A stretch of DNA of 64,000 bases from Cristatella mucedo (GCA_009760855.2 WPIO01000002.1:15171001-15235000); one strand, 5' to 3'. Positions 47,978 to 59,453 are shown, numbered from the stretch's first letter. Notes: generated from the letters alone by a model not told the origin. Translations and numbers: made by a program.

Positions 47978-48146
47978 ACACTAGGTAAGGCGGTTGCTTT
48001 TACGACCACGGCCCCCCCCCCCCGGGGTCGTGGGTTCGTATCCTGCAGTGGGCGATCCTTTATCGCCACTGCAAGCAGTGGTGATAGCCGTAAAGGCTCT
48101 TCTGTTGCTATATAAAAAGAGGCTTTTAAATCAGCTAGGATTTATT
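47978..48146 (+). repeat. tRNA-derived SINE, family B
   Basis: A plus-strand copy: cactaggtaaggcggttgct (A-box side), a C-run, gtgggttcgtatcctgcag (B-box side), gtggtgatagccgtaaaggc, ending ttaaatcagctagg. Confidence 0.85.
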
Positions 48147-48355
48147 ATTATATATCATTATAACGTTATGCGTTTAGCTGTTGACAAACACAGAACTTCC
48201 AGTTAAATGCCACCACGGTCTAAGATCTGCCGGGCTGAGTCGATTTGAAATTGACAGGTCGCACACGATCAGACTCTACCACAGAATGATTGCTCACAGA
48301 GATTGGCTACCACGGACGTGGAGCAAATTCGTTTGGGCATCACATGGCGGTAGGA

Positions 48356-48380
48356 ATAAATAAATAAATAAATAAATAAA
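48356..48380. repeat. (AAAT)n microsatellite at a SINE end
   Basis: Six units of taaa/aaat adjoining the end of the next SINE copy, so probably its tail region. Confidence 0.8.
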
Positions 48381-48381
48381 T

Positions 48382-48479
48382 CCTAGCTGATTAAACAGCC
48401 TCTTTTTGTATAGCGACAGAAGAGCCTTTACGGCTATCACCACCGCTTGCAGTGGCGATAAAGAATCGCCCACCGCACA
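48382..48479 (-). repeat. tRNA-derived SINE, family B, truncated
   Basis: Carries the body (agctgattaaacagcctctt ... aagaatcgcccaccgca) but lacks the tRNA-like head, so it is 5'-truncated. Confidence 0.8.
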
Positions 48480-49052
48480 AGCGTCACGAGCTGCTGCTGC
48501 TAGCTCAAGTGCACACGCCACCGAACGAGTGCATGGCCCAAGCAGCAGGACGGCTTCGATTCGGGGCTCGACAGCTCCAGCCAAACCCAACCACAAAGAG
48601 CTAAAGGCAAGAGTGATACGAACAGAGCACATCCTCCACAACCAGCAAACCTATTGCAGCAACCTCTAGCTCTTGTAAGCATCAATTCAGCCATGACATC
48701 TTCAGGCAGTGCAGGTTAAATGTGGCCCTACCCCTCAGGCCACACCCCTGTCGAGTTGTCAGCCCACCAGCACGGCTTGGCTTCGTGCTGCTCCGGCATG
48801 ATGCAAAGTATCTCCCTCTGCTGCAGCTTCGACCTGAGCCATGAGCCAAGGCAGCCATTGGCAATTCTAATGTAACGTCACATCGACAGAAGCTCACACC
48901 TCAAGCTTGAGCAAGGCAGTTAGCTCACCGGGATTGGCTAGAACTGCTAAATAAACAAGGGCAGAGTACAGAGTCTACATGAAACTGCATTGAGGGAAGG
49001 GGTCTGACAGCTCTCCTTTCCTTTCTATCCCACATCTGCCGACACACTCGCG

Positions 49053-49101
<49 letters not shown>

Positions 49102-49454
49102 GCAAGCAAGCACGCACACAAAGGTGCACACACACACCGATGCCACCGAATGTTCAAGTGTCAGCATACAGAATTTGGACATATATTAGGTTACCGTGAT
49201 AGTGCCGTTTACAGGGAGCCACAAGAATTGCGTTCAGCAACACTGCAAGCTCGTCCGTCTGCAGAGCAGGTGCGCAGGCACGGTGGTAAACGGTGAAGCA
49301 GATCATCGCACCGGTACTTCTCCCCCCTGCATGTCCTAGGACCAAGAATCCGAGTGGGGGGGCGAGGGCAGGACGATAAGGGAATACAGGGAAATAACGT
49401 CACAGGTAGGCAGGCTACCTCACAGAGCAGACACCTCTGCTCTTGTAAGCAGGC
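48480..49454. other. No recognisable gene; (CA)n at 49055-49098
   Basis: No gene or TE recognised apart from the CA microsatellite. Open frames lack motifs. Confidence 0.45.
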
Positions 49455-49808
49455 TGGGTTCGGTTGGCTGGGACCAGGCTGCTGTAATGAGGGTCGCCGA
49501 CTAGGCCGGGGTCGGACCTACCGCATGTGTGGTGACGCGAGTTCACCGGGGCTCTTGGGTACGGGAAGTTGGCCAAGTAAGTCGTGGTGTTGGAGGCTCC
49601 CGGTCTCGCCGAGTTATGCACCTGGATGGTTGTAGGCATGCTCCGGCGATGCTGCCATGCACGCAAGGGAACGAGTACCCAAGGCCCGAGCGGAGCTGGA
49701 TAGCTCGCTCGTGCCTTGGCGTGGCGAGCGGCATGGCGAGCGGCAGCGTGGCCTGAGTATGGCTGGGTTTGGAGGGAATTAGCCTCTGACCCCTGGAACT
49801 CGGTTACA
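49455..49808 (+). repeat. LTR-like repeat C, copy 3 (internally deleted)
   Basis: Starts tgggttcggttggctggg and ends ctcggttaca like the other two, but the middle about 370 bp, including the TATA-like site, is missing. The junction falls after gagctggatagctcgctcg. Confidence 0.6.
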
Positions 49809-50019
49809 CTCACAGCTGTCGTGCACTCAAGACTAAAGTCCAGACAGTTGGGGGGAGGGAGGGGGAGGAGCAGGAAGCAGTGATGGGCGGGGCTTCTTTC
49901 ACTACCGAACAAATGAATTGCATACTGCTACCAAACTAATTGCATGCTGCTACCGAACTGATGAACCTACGCTAGGGTCGCCGATCGGCGCCTCTGCAGA
50001 GGCTGCGTATCTGTGCATG

Positions 50020-50240
50020 CTGACATACTGCATATGCTTCCACTAGCCACCTTTGCATGATGACCCTTTGCCCGTGTAACCTCTAATCAGGCTATCCTTG
50101 TCTTGTTGACATGTGCATGTCAGTAACAACCGTACGAACGTGCTTACTTCCCAGTACATCTAAAGTGCCTATAAAGAGATTAAGTTCTCGGGTCATCGTT
50201 CAAACTTGTCAGTATTATTGCTATTATTAGTTTATTGGTA
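50020..50240 (+). repeat. L2-like LINE 3' end (family A), diverged
   Basis: Matches 21130-21310: gcatgctgac, catgatgaccctttgc, then a partial tail module (aaagtgcctataaagagatt). Confidence 0.6.
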
Positions 50241-50299
50241 TTGTTATTATTAAGACCCGATTCAGCACTTAATCAATTGCAATTGATTAAAAAAATTTC

Positions 50300-50370
50300 A
50301 ATTGCATTTCACTTTACAGCAAATGTAAAGCGCCTAGAGAGAGATTAAGTTCTCTGAGGGCGCTTTATCA

Positions 50371-50419
<49 letters not shown>
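50300..50419 (+). repeat. LINE/SINE 3' tail (family A) with long ATT tail
   Basis: Begins tttcactttacagcaaatgt and includes the full tail module, then about 17 ATT units. Confidence 0.85.
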
Positions 50420-50420
<1 letters not shown>

Positions 50421-51330
50421 GCTCATGCTCGTGCAATCTCGAGGGAGTGCATTCTCTTGGCAGCTTTGCTCTTCTAGTAGGTGGTACTGTTGTGCGACCA
50501 TCACCAAGTGCTCGAAATTTAGGTGTCGTTTTTGACAGCTGCCTAACTTTTAAGAGCTTCATTCAGAAGACTGCTTCTACAGCTAGCCATCACGTCTGAT
50601 CCCTATCTAAGATGAGGAACTGTCTTCGACGGTTGCTTGCAAAAAATTGGACTAGCTCCTCAGTTCTATCTCGGCTTGATTATTGTGATTCCCTTTTGGC
50701 CGGGCTACCAAAAAAGCAACGAGGTGACTGCAAGTGGCTGTGAATATGGCTGCAAGGCTAATTTTCAAGTCCCAGAGGTTTGATCGCGTGCCTCCTTTGC
50801 TAAAAGAGCTAGGATGGCTGCCGGTTGACCAACGGATACAGAGCCAAGTTCTTATGCTGACCCACAAAGGCCCGCCACGGCTTGGCTTCTCCATACCTAG
50901 CTGAACTGCTGCACCAGTTTCAGCCTCCTCGTGCCCTCAGGTCCTGTATGAACAATACATTAACTGTTCCATTCTTCCTCTTAAAGACCGTTAGCGACAG
51001 AAGCTTTAGCTCTGCAGGTCCTAGACTGTGGAACTCGCATCCACGATTCTTACGCAACGACAACTACTCTCCTGCTGCCGACTATGGCTCATCCTTTCCA
51101 GTGGTCCTGAGCTGCTACTTCCATGCTACTCACTACCTCAACTGCTCTCCTGACTCTGCTATGCTTCCCACTTTCTCTTTGCTGCGTGCAATGAAGTCTG
51201 TTGGCTACCGAATGTGTACCGAAAGCCGCTTAGGCTGTTAGCGCGCTATACAAATCTCTCCTGCATAACATCTGCATAAGCTTTGTGGAGCTACAGACAG
51301 AGATACATCACATCACATTAGTGAAAATTC
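50420..51330 (+). repeat. L2/CR1-like LINE fragment (family B)
   Basis: Starts just after the ATT tract with the block encoding the RT region after the catalytic site (ARNLGVVFDSCLTFKSFIQK) and runs through the family 3' region. Frames are broken. It abuts the ATT tract of the preceding element, suggesting insertion at its tail. Confidence 0.75.
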
Positions 51331-51696
51331 ACTACGCTGCTTGGTCTACAGACACCACCCAAGTAACTAGCACAACTTGCTGCTGAGTCTAGCAGTTGAG
51401 ATCACCACAGTGCAGCAACCCACGAGAGCAAGGGTAATTCCAGATCTCTATGATAACACAATGATACTCCAAGAGCTCACTTCATTTGCAAGCCAATTCC
51501 CAAAATCATTAGTTGACCGATTCCTCCGAACGGTTATTAAATCCACATTTTAATGACATGCATGCCCTAAAACATACAGAGCGACTTGCATAGTGACGCG
51601 AAGCTCGAGTAATCGGTTACCAAGGGTACCAAGACGGCTACGGTACCATATCACCCAGATAGGAGATAACTTCAGAGATTGCTTTGGTGAGACGTA
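51331..51696. other. No recognisable feature
   Basis: Spacer between a LINE and a SINE; nothing recognised. Confidence 0.4.
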
Positions 51697-51859
51697 ATGG
51701 CTCACTAGGTAAGGCGGTTGCTTTACACGACCTCGTCCCCGAGGTCGTGGGTTCGAATCATGTGGTGGGCGATTCTTTATCGCCACTGTGAGCGGTGGTG
51801 ATAGCCGTAAAGGCTCTTCCGTCGCTATACAAAAAGAGGCTGTTAAATCAGCTAGCATT
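51697..51859 (+). repeat. tRNA-derived SINE, family B (good copy)
   Basis: Reads tggctcactaggtaaggcgg, then gaggtcgtgggttcgaatca (B box), ggtgggcgattctttatcgc, gtgagcggtggtgatagccg, aaaaagaggctgttaaatca and gctag. Useful as a family reference with 47978 and 35171. Confidence 0.9.
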
Positions 51860-52628
51860 GCCTTCTGCCTGCATACACGAAGGGTAGCAAGAACGTTCGA
51901 TTCGCGGGCATCGCACTAGACATTGCACTCTAATCGGCTGGCGCTGGGTGCACACTATACCAGCCAAAGAGTTGAAAAGCCTGGCCAGTCGCAAGAAGAG
52001 CAGGCGATGTGACGCATATGACCCTCACAGGAGGCAGGACAAGGTCCCCTATTACGCTGCCATCCTTAAGGCAGATATAAAGCATCCTCCGAACGAGCTT
52101 CCATCTCTGACGGGCCTGTCTAGCTTGGCTGTACAGCCCAAGCAGTTGTGCATGGTAGGCAAATCGGTCACCAGTTTCAGTGAATTCATTTCTTCGCTCC
52201 CCACACCGTGGACATGGTTGCTTTATTTCTTGTCGAGTCACAGGACGTCCCTTTTTAATTCAGCATGTGTAACTCATCGCTAAAAATGCTTGGTTTACTT
52301 CCCTCTAGCGTGCCCGGGTGAAGCAATCTGTTGCTTCCCAGAATTCGGGCACCTCTTTTGTATAAAGGGATGTACACAGCTAAGAATGAAGAACGATACA
52401 GGCAAAGGAACTCCTTGTGCCAAAGATTCTTCAACGAAACTTGAACCCAGTGACTTATGCACTGATGCGGCATGAGAGAAGGAACTTGTTTTTAAATACA
52501 AAACGCGAACATTGGGGTGTGGTCGAGCTATGCGTAGCATGGCAGGTTGATGATAGCATCGGCAGTTCCTAAAGCCACCACAGCAGAAACTACTGTGACT
52601 CCTATAGTAATAAATTAAAATGTAAAGA
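51860..52628. other. No recognisable gene
   Basis: The interval 51930-52283 is open on both strands for about 100 codons. The minus frame has one C-x2-C pair (CPRCGERR) but no wider motif. Not called as a gene. Confidence 0.4.
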
Positions 52629-52800
52629 TCTAGCGCCGACTTAGTAGCCTCATTTACACAGCAGTAAAAGAGCTACAGCTGTAATCGAAGTTATCCATGA
52701 CACCAGGTCATCCATGCGGCTCACTCCGAGCAATAAAGGATTGCCGGCTGCTGGGTTTGAACCCACGACACTTGGTCGTGAAGATTCACAACCTCATACC
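52629..52800 (-). repeat. tRNA-derived SINE, family B, diverged
   Basis: Contains cttagtagcctcatttacac, ctgggtttgaacccacgaca (B-box complement) and gtcgtgaagattcacaacct. Confidence 0.65.
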
Positions 52801-53337
52801 GTCCCCGTGCAGACTACGACCCTGGTGTTGCTACCGCACTGCGATGGCTTGGCAGGCTTTCTCAGCAAACACATACAACGGACGACACGGTGCCAGCTGT
52901 TGAGACGATACACTGCCATGCAGCCAGCCCACATGCCTGCACCGTCATTCTGCAGAGACTCGTATTGGAGGATTGGATGCAGAAATGAAACAGCTTGTCC
53001 AATGAGATTTTAACCACGTACTGTTAGCTAAGCAGCTTGCTGTGCGTACTGACTCCGAGTGCATATCGTTGCTGGCAAACTATGCCACCCATAATCCTAT
53101 CCTTCAGTCATGATAAATCCCTCCCTGTACGGCCGCAGTGTGTGTCAGTGAGCAGAGATAGAGGTGTCCAGCTGACAGGCAAGTTATGCTCTGCTACCGA
53201 AAAGTGACAGGACAACTTACAGTGATGTCACTACCAAACAATGTCCGGTCACTAACTAAACGCAGCAACACAGATATCGTTTCTTTGGTCAGTGACAGTA
53301 ATGAGAGTAACCATGCTCAAACTGTGGCACACTGGCC

Positions 53338-53510
53338 ACCGGGTCTTAGCCCAACGGTAAGGTGCTTACACTTCACGACCCAGGTTATTGTTGTTCGGCA
53401 GACAACCGGGTCACTTCAACAGGCAGGTCTAGTCCTGCTTGCAATCTGAGTGACAGGCAGTGACAGCTCTTCTACCAGTATCTTAACCAGGCTGTTGAAC
53501 CAGCTGCTCG
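53338..53510 (+). repeat. SINE-like copy, family B, diverged
   Basis: Has ccgggtcttagcccaacggt and aaggtgcttacacttcacga at the tRNA-like end and ttaaccaggctgttgaacca at the other end. The middle is poorly preserved. Confidence 0.4.
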
Positions 53511-54879
53511 TCACTGTTTTATTTACCTTGCACTAGTTGAATTATGGTGAAAAAAGCAAATGGCTTGAGACAACTGAGACAAAAATCGAATTTTGTACGA
53601 TGCAAGCAAATAACTGATCATTAGGCCTCTCCACGAGGCCAACGAAGAGCACAGCAACCACAAAGATACAAGAGGAACAAAAGCTGAACGACTGCTGTCA
53701 CTGGCCTTGCTAGAAGCCTACTAACCAGCTTCTTACCACAATGCAGCAGGACATGCACTCAGCTAATGGGAAAGACAAAGGAACCATATTCACTAGAAGC
53801 AGCCTTTTTGTAGGATGGCCACTACCACCGTTGCCCAGTCGGCTATAGCAGCAGCAGTAGCAGCAAATGCTGACACGGCAGCAGACACAGAAGCTGCAGC
53901 ATGCATTAGCAGCAGCACCGATCGAACACAGAAGCAGCATCAGACACAGCAGCTGGTTAGGCAGCAGCAGCAGCAGCAGACTACAAACACATTTGCGGTC
54001 GAAGGCTTCAGTAGGTATCGGAGCCCCATGCTTGTCGAAGTGCATTAGGTAGCAGAGCACCCATACATGCGATTGCAGTGCGAGTCCTACATGTGACTAA
54101 TTCTCGCAGGATAGTCTGGCCTTCAGGCTTAACATATTTCAGACTACACTCTGTACCGACTCTAATGTCCATCGGCAGTCGCCGACCTTCCGGGTAGCTA
54201 AAACAGTCTTCCGGGCTTCCTCTCTCAAACCTAAAGGCAGGTCAAGTCTTTTTGACAACCGTGGTCGCGTCCTCTGCTTCCCTGCTGGTGCTCAGCACGA
54301 AGCATCAATCAACGGCCGGCACTAGAGCGAAGTGCACACTGCTACACCTGACAACCAGTGGTAGTCTCAAACCAAGAGGCTACCATTTGCACAGAAGTCT
54401 CGAATCTTCTCAAGTCCGTCGGGGGGGGGGGGCACGTTCACTTTCTATTGACATGCGATGCCTGTGCTACACGGCGCCGATCCAGCCAGCAGCAGCGGCA
54501 GCAAGTGGTCGCTGCTCGGTGGGCCAGCACCCAGACTTGCACTAGGAGATCCGGTGAGCACTACAGTTTAAAGCACCTTGAAATCATTTGTCGAGCTGCT
54601 TATACATTGCATGAGGACCTGGGGCTAAGAGATCTAACAAGACAATCTGGCAAGCAACACTGCTCAGCAGCTGCTTAAGCGATACTCGAAGCTCTGCGGT
54701 GATGCTACGAACCCGAAGCGTCTTTCGGAGGAGAGCAGGGCAGCCGTGGCACTGACACCAGAAGGGGGCGGCTCCAGGTTCTCTAATGAGTAACGCCCCC
54801 TCAACCGTCGCGGCTACAGGCAGTACGGTTTTCCAAAGCTCCGGATCATGCCAGCGCACTACCCAGGTGAAAGAGAGAG
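53511..54879. other. No recognisable gene; CAG-rich patch at 53840-53980
   Basis: A plus-strand frame at 53815-54048 encodes Ala-, Thr- and Gln-rich sequence through CAG repeats. It could be a polyglutamine host exon, but splice sites and homology are lacking. A run of 11 Gs lies near 54422. Confidence 0.35.
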
Positions 54880-55640
54880 GCGACGGCTACGGATGTGTTG
54901 ACCCGATCTCACGAGAAGCGCTAAACAGCCATTTTGGCTGCACGCGGCCCAGAGGGGCAGCCGGCAGGTCGTCGCCTGCTTCACGCCTACTTCCAACCGA
55001 GACTTGAGAGCGCGCTCGCTACGAGCTGTCGACCGAGAGCGCTGCTGCCGGCGCGCGAGGGAGCCGCGCTCTCGTCCGGAAGCGGCAGCAGCAGCGACGT
55101 ACGACAGTCGCTGCTGTCAACCGAAGACACGCAGCAGGAGCGACTCGTAACATGCACTCGTCGACGCTAGAGCTGGACGCGTCAATAGCATTGCATCGTC
55201 GCGACTGTCTTTTAAAGAGCCGCGCTCAGGCTGAGGGCCCATTTCCCCAGCGCAGCATCGACAGCGTGCGGACACCGTCTCGAGCGCAGTGTGTGTGTGT
55301 GTGTGTGTGGGGGGGGATTTCGGACGTCGCGTAGCGCAGCTTCGCGTGACTGTGAGCGCAGCGAGAATAGACAGAGCAGCCTGAAAGCTCACCTTGAGAA
55401 CCGCCGAGCGAGTATAAAAGCATTCAGCTGAGCGTTACGCTGCTGCTGGGTCCACGGCTCCTCCGAATGGGAGTCCGCCCAGCGAGCACAAAATGGAGAC
55501 GAACTGACGTAGAGATCATGGGATCGGCAAGTCATGTGACCGACCTGGGCGCTATAATGATGGTTTAACGCGGCATTGATTTCCCGCACGCCCGCCCGAT
55601 CCCCTTCGAGGCTGCAGGCTGCGAACCCGAAGCGGTGGGG
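54880..55640. promoter_or_regulatory. CpG-rich stretch, possible promoter region
   Basis: CpG density is visibly higher than around it, with modules such as gagcgcgctcgct, ccggcgcgcgaggg and gtccggaagc. A short GT tract lies at about 55290-55310. Such stretches often mark promoters or unmethylated first exons. I cannot name a start site, and the downstream gene may be the one with the exon at 62797. Speculative. Confidence 0.3.
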
Positions 55641-56254
55641 TAGCTTTAAGCAGCTTCTATCTCGATATATTCTAACGCTGGACAGCTCGGAGGTTGATTT
55701 GGCGAAGTGGACGAACGTCGCGGCGCTCGTGCGGGACTACGTAGGCGGGCGTCCTTCACTAAAATAAAGCTCGCCGAACTCGCCTTTTAAACCGCACTCT
55801 TTCCTCTGGCGGATGCTCTGGGGAAACCCCAGCGCTTCGGCTGCTGCAGCTACTGTTCGCGAGTCTTACCGACTACACTCACCTACCGGCAGACCATTCC
55901 TCCTTTAGAGCGACCGTGGTCTTTCTTACATATATACAGCCTTATACACTGGCCTGGTCGCTACTCATGTAATAATCTCGTTCCGCACATAATTGTATAT
56001 CTATCGCATTAGTCAAACGAATCGGCTTAAAGCGACGATTTCATAAGCGGTTCTTCGTTCAAACACAATGGCGCAGTGCAATACCGAGCAAGCTGCTTGC
56101 CCAACTACTGTCGTCACTCAGTGTCGGCGATAATAATAAAAATATTAGCAAGATATTCGTCTACTGTCGGAGGAGAGCCAAATAGCTTCCTAGATACTTA
56201 TCGGTTGGTTTGTGATAGCTTACAAAATTTTGCAAAGGAATAGCTCATAAACGT

Positions 56255-56917
56255 GTGTATGGATCGAGTTCGCGTAGATTCTGTGCGACTCTATGTGGTG
56301 CTCTGGGAGAACTTGCATTTGTAATGACTGAGCAGCCTGATGTGTGTTTTTACTTTATACGCCACACTTTTTTTTATCTCTCGCTGGCTTGTTCAAGAAT
56401 CTCAAAAAGCATAGCACAAAATGCAAAAAACATCAACAACAATAATAAATCATTATTAGATATTTTAAAACAGATTTACCTTATTCCACAGATAAAAAGT
56501 CTTTCTACTAAACTGTCAAATACTTTATCAACCACTATTTTTTTATTAAAAGAATATAGTTATTCTTTGTTCAACACAAGATTGGTAATTATTAACAGTA
56601 ATAAACGGCTGAGACGTTTTGTCTGTTGGTATGAAGAATATAAAAAGTCTTTGTTAAATGGCGAGGAATCATACAAACATCCGCGTGAAAGTATGAAAAT
56701 AGAAATTACTGATCCTATTGGTAAGGATTTCGCAATAGTAAGATCATTATGTCACGAGTATTACGTTACTCCAGACTTTGATGAACACATTTACAAACCT
56801 GTGATTAAAGCAGCAACAATTTATAAAACAAATTGTGAAGCTAATGAAAGTATTAACAAAATTTACTTGGAGAAAGCGCAAGAACCAATTTCAAAGAAAA
56901 GAAAACAGTACATTTAA
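56255..56917 (+). CDS. Unknown ORF of the Polinton-like block
   Basis: A 220-codon open frame. The first about 35 codons lie in GC-richer DNA and may be fortuitous; from about 56370 onward the protein is Asn/Ile/Lys/Ser-rich like the rest of the block. Features: a leucine-rich helical segment around residues 65-105, a basic stretch NSNKRLRRFVCWYEEYKK, and a basic C-terminus KKRKQYI that could be a nuclear localisation signal. I recognise no family. It is the longest unbroken frame in an otherwise broken element. Confidence 0.45.
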   Translation: MYGSSSRRFCATLCGALGELAFVMTEQPDVCFYFIRHTFFYLSLACSRISKSIAQNAKNINNNNKSLLDILKQIYLIPQIKSLSTKLSNTLSTTIFLLKEYSYSLFNTRLVIINSNKRLRRFVCWYEEYKKSLLNGEESYKHPRESMKIEITDPIGKDFAIVRSLCHEYYVTPDFDEHIYKPVIKAATIYKTNCEANESINKIYLEKAQEPISKKRKQYI

Positions 56918-57033
56918 ATAAGAGGTGATGTCTGATCCAGGAAAAAATATGTAAATCAAAGATATGAAGAAGTTATGCAAAATAATACTAGAGTTCGATC
57001 ATGCCTAACAAAGCTAACAAAGATATGACATAC

Positions 57034-57342
57034 AATCAAAGCTGTAAACACAGTCATAGCCTTAGGAGTATCAATTTCTAGTACACATATTAAATTATTT
57101 ACCACTATTGCTCATGTATTTTCTGCTTTTTCAACACTATCTGCAATGAGGGTAGCAGTTGGAGCTCTAGCTGAAATTGACAAACGAACAAGATCTACTT
57201 TAGAATCAAATTCAAAGTTTATTTTGAAGATGACACATGCTTTATCTGATGAAGTAATAACAAAAGAAGAATTTGGAGATGTTATAATGAAAGGTTCACC
57301 AAAAGAAACTGTTCCTATTGAATTACTTGTAGTTCTTTTGTA
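57034..57342 (+). pseudogene. Unknown small hydrophobic-N protein of the Polinton-like block
   Basis: Open from about 57014; the first ATG in frame is at 57146. The N-terminal part is hydrophobic (VNTVIALGVSIS, then FTTIAHVFSAFSTLSA), followed by a charged C-terminal half (EIDKRTRSTLESNSKF, VITKEEFGDVIM). A virion-associated membrane-active protein is one possibility. Its 3' end overlaps the antisense end of the integrase remnant by about 40 bp. I preferred it to the antisense frame at 57112-57348 because its composition is more protein-like. No start codon at the expected place, so it is probably decayed. Confidence 0.35.
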
Positions 57343-58214
57343 AGACAACTTTTTTCATTGACCCAATAATGTACTGGTTGGTCTTTCATTACGATTATTC
57401 CAACAATAATGTGTTTAATTAAACTCCATGTCGGATCTGTAGTTCTTCTTCTCTTTTCATCATCTCCTTCACATGGTTTTAGTAAGTATCTAATAGTTGT
57501 TCGAAATTCTAATAATTCTTCATGTTATCCTAATTTTCCATGGTAAACTGGTTTCTTTAGTTTTAGTAATTCTTTTTTAGGGCTTTTGCATGTTCTTCAC
57601 AAATTGAGCTTGTAATGTTATTGTTAAGGTAACCAATAATCATAAGTAAATTACCAATCCTTTCTTTGTTTCTAACATAGTCTTTTTTATTAAGACTTTC
57701 TAATTCTTTTTCTTACTGTGCAATAAAAACTCTTTCTGCTATTGTTCAATTAATTCTTTCAACCAATAATACACTCTTCTGGCTAGTTGCATCTATCACA
57801 CGCGTTTCATGTTTTTTATGTCTTTTTTGAAATCTCATTTGAACTCTGATACTGGATCAACTGTCATCTTCTCTGGCCATTCTGAAGAACCTTTTGTGTA
57901 AATGTTTATTATTGTTCGTGTTACTTCTTTTGATGATTTGGTTTTAAGTGGCCTTGAGTTTTTATATCTACTAGACAGACAAAACTAAACAGACAATATA
58001 TCTACTAGCAACATAAATGATACGCAATGCATAATTGTATTCAGAATCGGTCGACATATACAGTGTGTCTGCTTGATAACTTTCATTAGGTTCTAATACA
58101 TCAAAGAAACCTTTTGGAATTTCCTTTGGCCTTGGTTTAAATGCTTGGCTTATATCCGAATCAAGATCAAACAGGCCTTCTTTTTTCTTTCTTTTAGAGT
58201 TAAAAAGGACATTC
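57310..58214 (-). pseudogene. Polinton-type integrase (retroviral-like), decayed
   Basis: Read on the minus strand in pieces. The N-terminal segment leads into the catalytic core with PNESYQADTLYMST, where ADT holds the first Asp (about 58090), and NYALRIIYVASRY. Next come RPLKTKSSKEVT and SSEWPEKMTVDPVSEF, the second Asp region (about 57860). Then a VERIN block carries the Glu of the DDE triad, with TGA after it (about 57745). The C-terminal module FRTTIRYLLKPCEG ... TTDPTWSL ... DQPVHYWV lies at 57510-57360. Interruptions: TAG near 57970, TGA near 57745, TAA near 57716, and several frame changes. The order and spacing match integrases of Polintons, which insert the element into host DNA. 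This copy is nonfunctional. Confidence 0.8.
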
Positions 58215-58221
58215 TATAGAA

Positions 58222-58748
58222 ATGAAAACATTTTGTAAGGTTTGTTCAAAAACTAGGACAGGACTTGAATATCTTGAGTCAGGTCACCCTGATTGTAAAA
58301 TAATTTCATGAAGACCAAACTTAAGATATGAAATGCGACGTGATATCTGTGAAGAAGATAGTACTGAAACAGAGTTTGATTCTTGAATTCTGTCTAACAA
58401 CAAAATAATAATTCGCGCAGATTGTCATCACGCTATTAAAAGTATTCCAAGGAAAAACCCAGTAAACTATATTGTCTTACAGGAAAACACTTTAACAGAA
58501 GATGTTCAGAAATATTTTGTCTCCAGGGTTGCTCAGCTCATGAAGCTCTTTCTGCTATTTCAAAAATGTTTCCCTTTGTAAAAGGCAAGCGTAAAGCCAC
58601 ACAATTAAAAGAACTTATTGTTTTCTCGATTCATTTATATTTCTCACGCGAGTATATTATTAACCAAGAGATCGAATCTGAGATTTCCTAGATTATCAAT
58701 GAAGTAATAGTCAGTATGCACTCTATTGAAAAAAGCAAGGTATTTTAA
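58222..58748 (+). pseudogene. Unknown Cys-containing protein of the Polinton-like block
   Basis: Starts at an ATG 8 bp from the divergent integrase remnant, with MKTFCKVCSK (C-x2-C) and a later HPDCK, suggesting a small zinc-binding N-terminus. Two TGA codons (about 58306 and 58384) and a frame change near 58527 interrupt it; a TAG follows near 58690. After the shift the sequence is helical and basic (FVKGKRKATQLKEL). It has no recognised family; a replication or transcription accessory factor is possible but unproven. Confidence 0.4.
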
Positions 58749-58902
58749 ATCTGTTCCTATAGCTATAGTATTTATAGCACGTATTTCTCAAGACACAACA
58801 GAAGTATCTGTACTAGGTCTTAGGAACACACAAATAGATAAACCAACAACCATAACAATTAACGATATTACTAGTGGTGCATTCTTATTAGTCCAAGAAT
58901 AA
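58714..58902 (+). CDS. Unknown short ORF of the Polinton-like block
   Basis: A frame of about 60 codons ending in TAA, overlapping the end of the preceding gene in another frame. It contains IAIVFIARISQDTTEVSVLG and ITINDITSGAFLLVQE, beta-rich in appearance. No start codon or family recognised. It may be the end of a larger decayed gene. Confidence 0.25.
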   Translation, partial: VCTLLKKARYFKSVPIAIVFIARISQDTTEVSVLGLRNTQIDKPTTITINDITSGAFLLVQE

Positions 58903-58966
58903 TTAACAAAAGTTCTTGTAATAGAATTCATTGATCTAGGATTGAGCGACACAGGAATTACTTCTG

Positions 58967-59453
58967 TTACTTTTTTACCATTCTATCTACATAAGATTTA
59001 GTTGCCGTATCACTCGGACTAACAGGATTTGCAACATTACTAATGGAGTTATTATTCATATTTAGAATAGTCCTAGCAGGACTTTCATTGAGCATTACAT
59101 CTTGTTTTAGTCCGCCATAAGTAACACACAAGTCATCAGGAAGAATACTGCTAGTAGTTTTGCTTGAGTTATAGTAACTTGAAGCAATAGCAAATTCGTT
59201 CATATTTAGATCACCAGTCATTGTATCGACAGATTTATTAACATAATTGCTTAACTGACTAATATCAACAGCATCATTAGAATTTACTCCTTGTCCAAGA
59301 TTAACAGCTTGTTGACTATTGAAATCAACTGACCCATTTCCTGTTATCATGAAAATAGAATCGGCATAGCTGTTTGTAACAGCATCTGAAGAGTTCACTG
59401 GATCACTTAGATTAATAATACTATTTCCATTAGCATCGAGATAATCATTTATT
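58967..59453 (-). CDS. Fibre-like protein with phage-tail-type repeats
   Basis: The frame is open from about 59453; the first ATG is at 59398 (143 codons). It has three or four repeats of a motif ending in a Pro/Val-x-x-x-Asp-Ala-Val/Thr-x-x-Tyr-x-Asp signature: NLSDPVNSSDAVTNSYAD, then NLGQGVNSNDAVDISQLS, then ISNVANPVSPSDTATKSYVD. Between them is TMTGDLNMNE. This repeat is widespread in trimeric shafts of phage tail fibres and also occurs in Polinton/adintovirus and large-virus proteins, where attachment is the presumed role. The frame has no internal stop, unlike its neighbours. The 5' end is probably truncated. Confidence 0.65.

Noticed and set aside
51697-51780. Possible tRNA gene (A- and B-box-like sequences)
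   Set aside because: It is one of about ten dispersed copies with a common non-tRNA body, so a SINE. No full cloverleaf is evident.
53815-54060. Polyglutamine-type ORF
   Set aside because: CAG-rich low complexity, with no splice sites or homology to support an exon.
57112-57348. 78-codon minus-strand ORF in the Polinton-like block
   Set aside because: The overlapping plus frame has a more protein-like composition, and the minus strand at its right edge is already occupied by the integrase C-terminal end.
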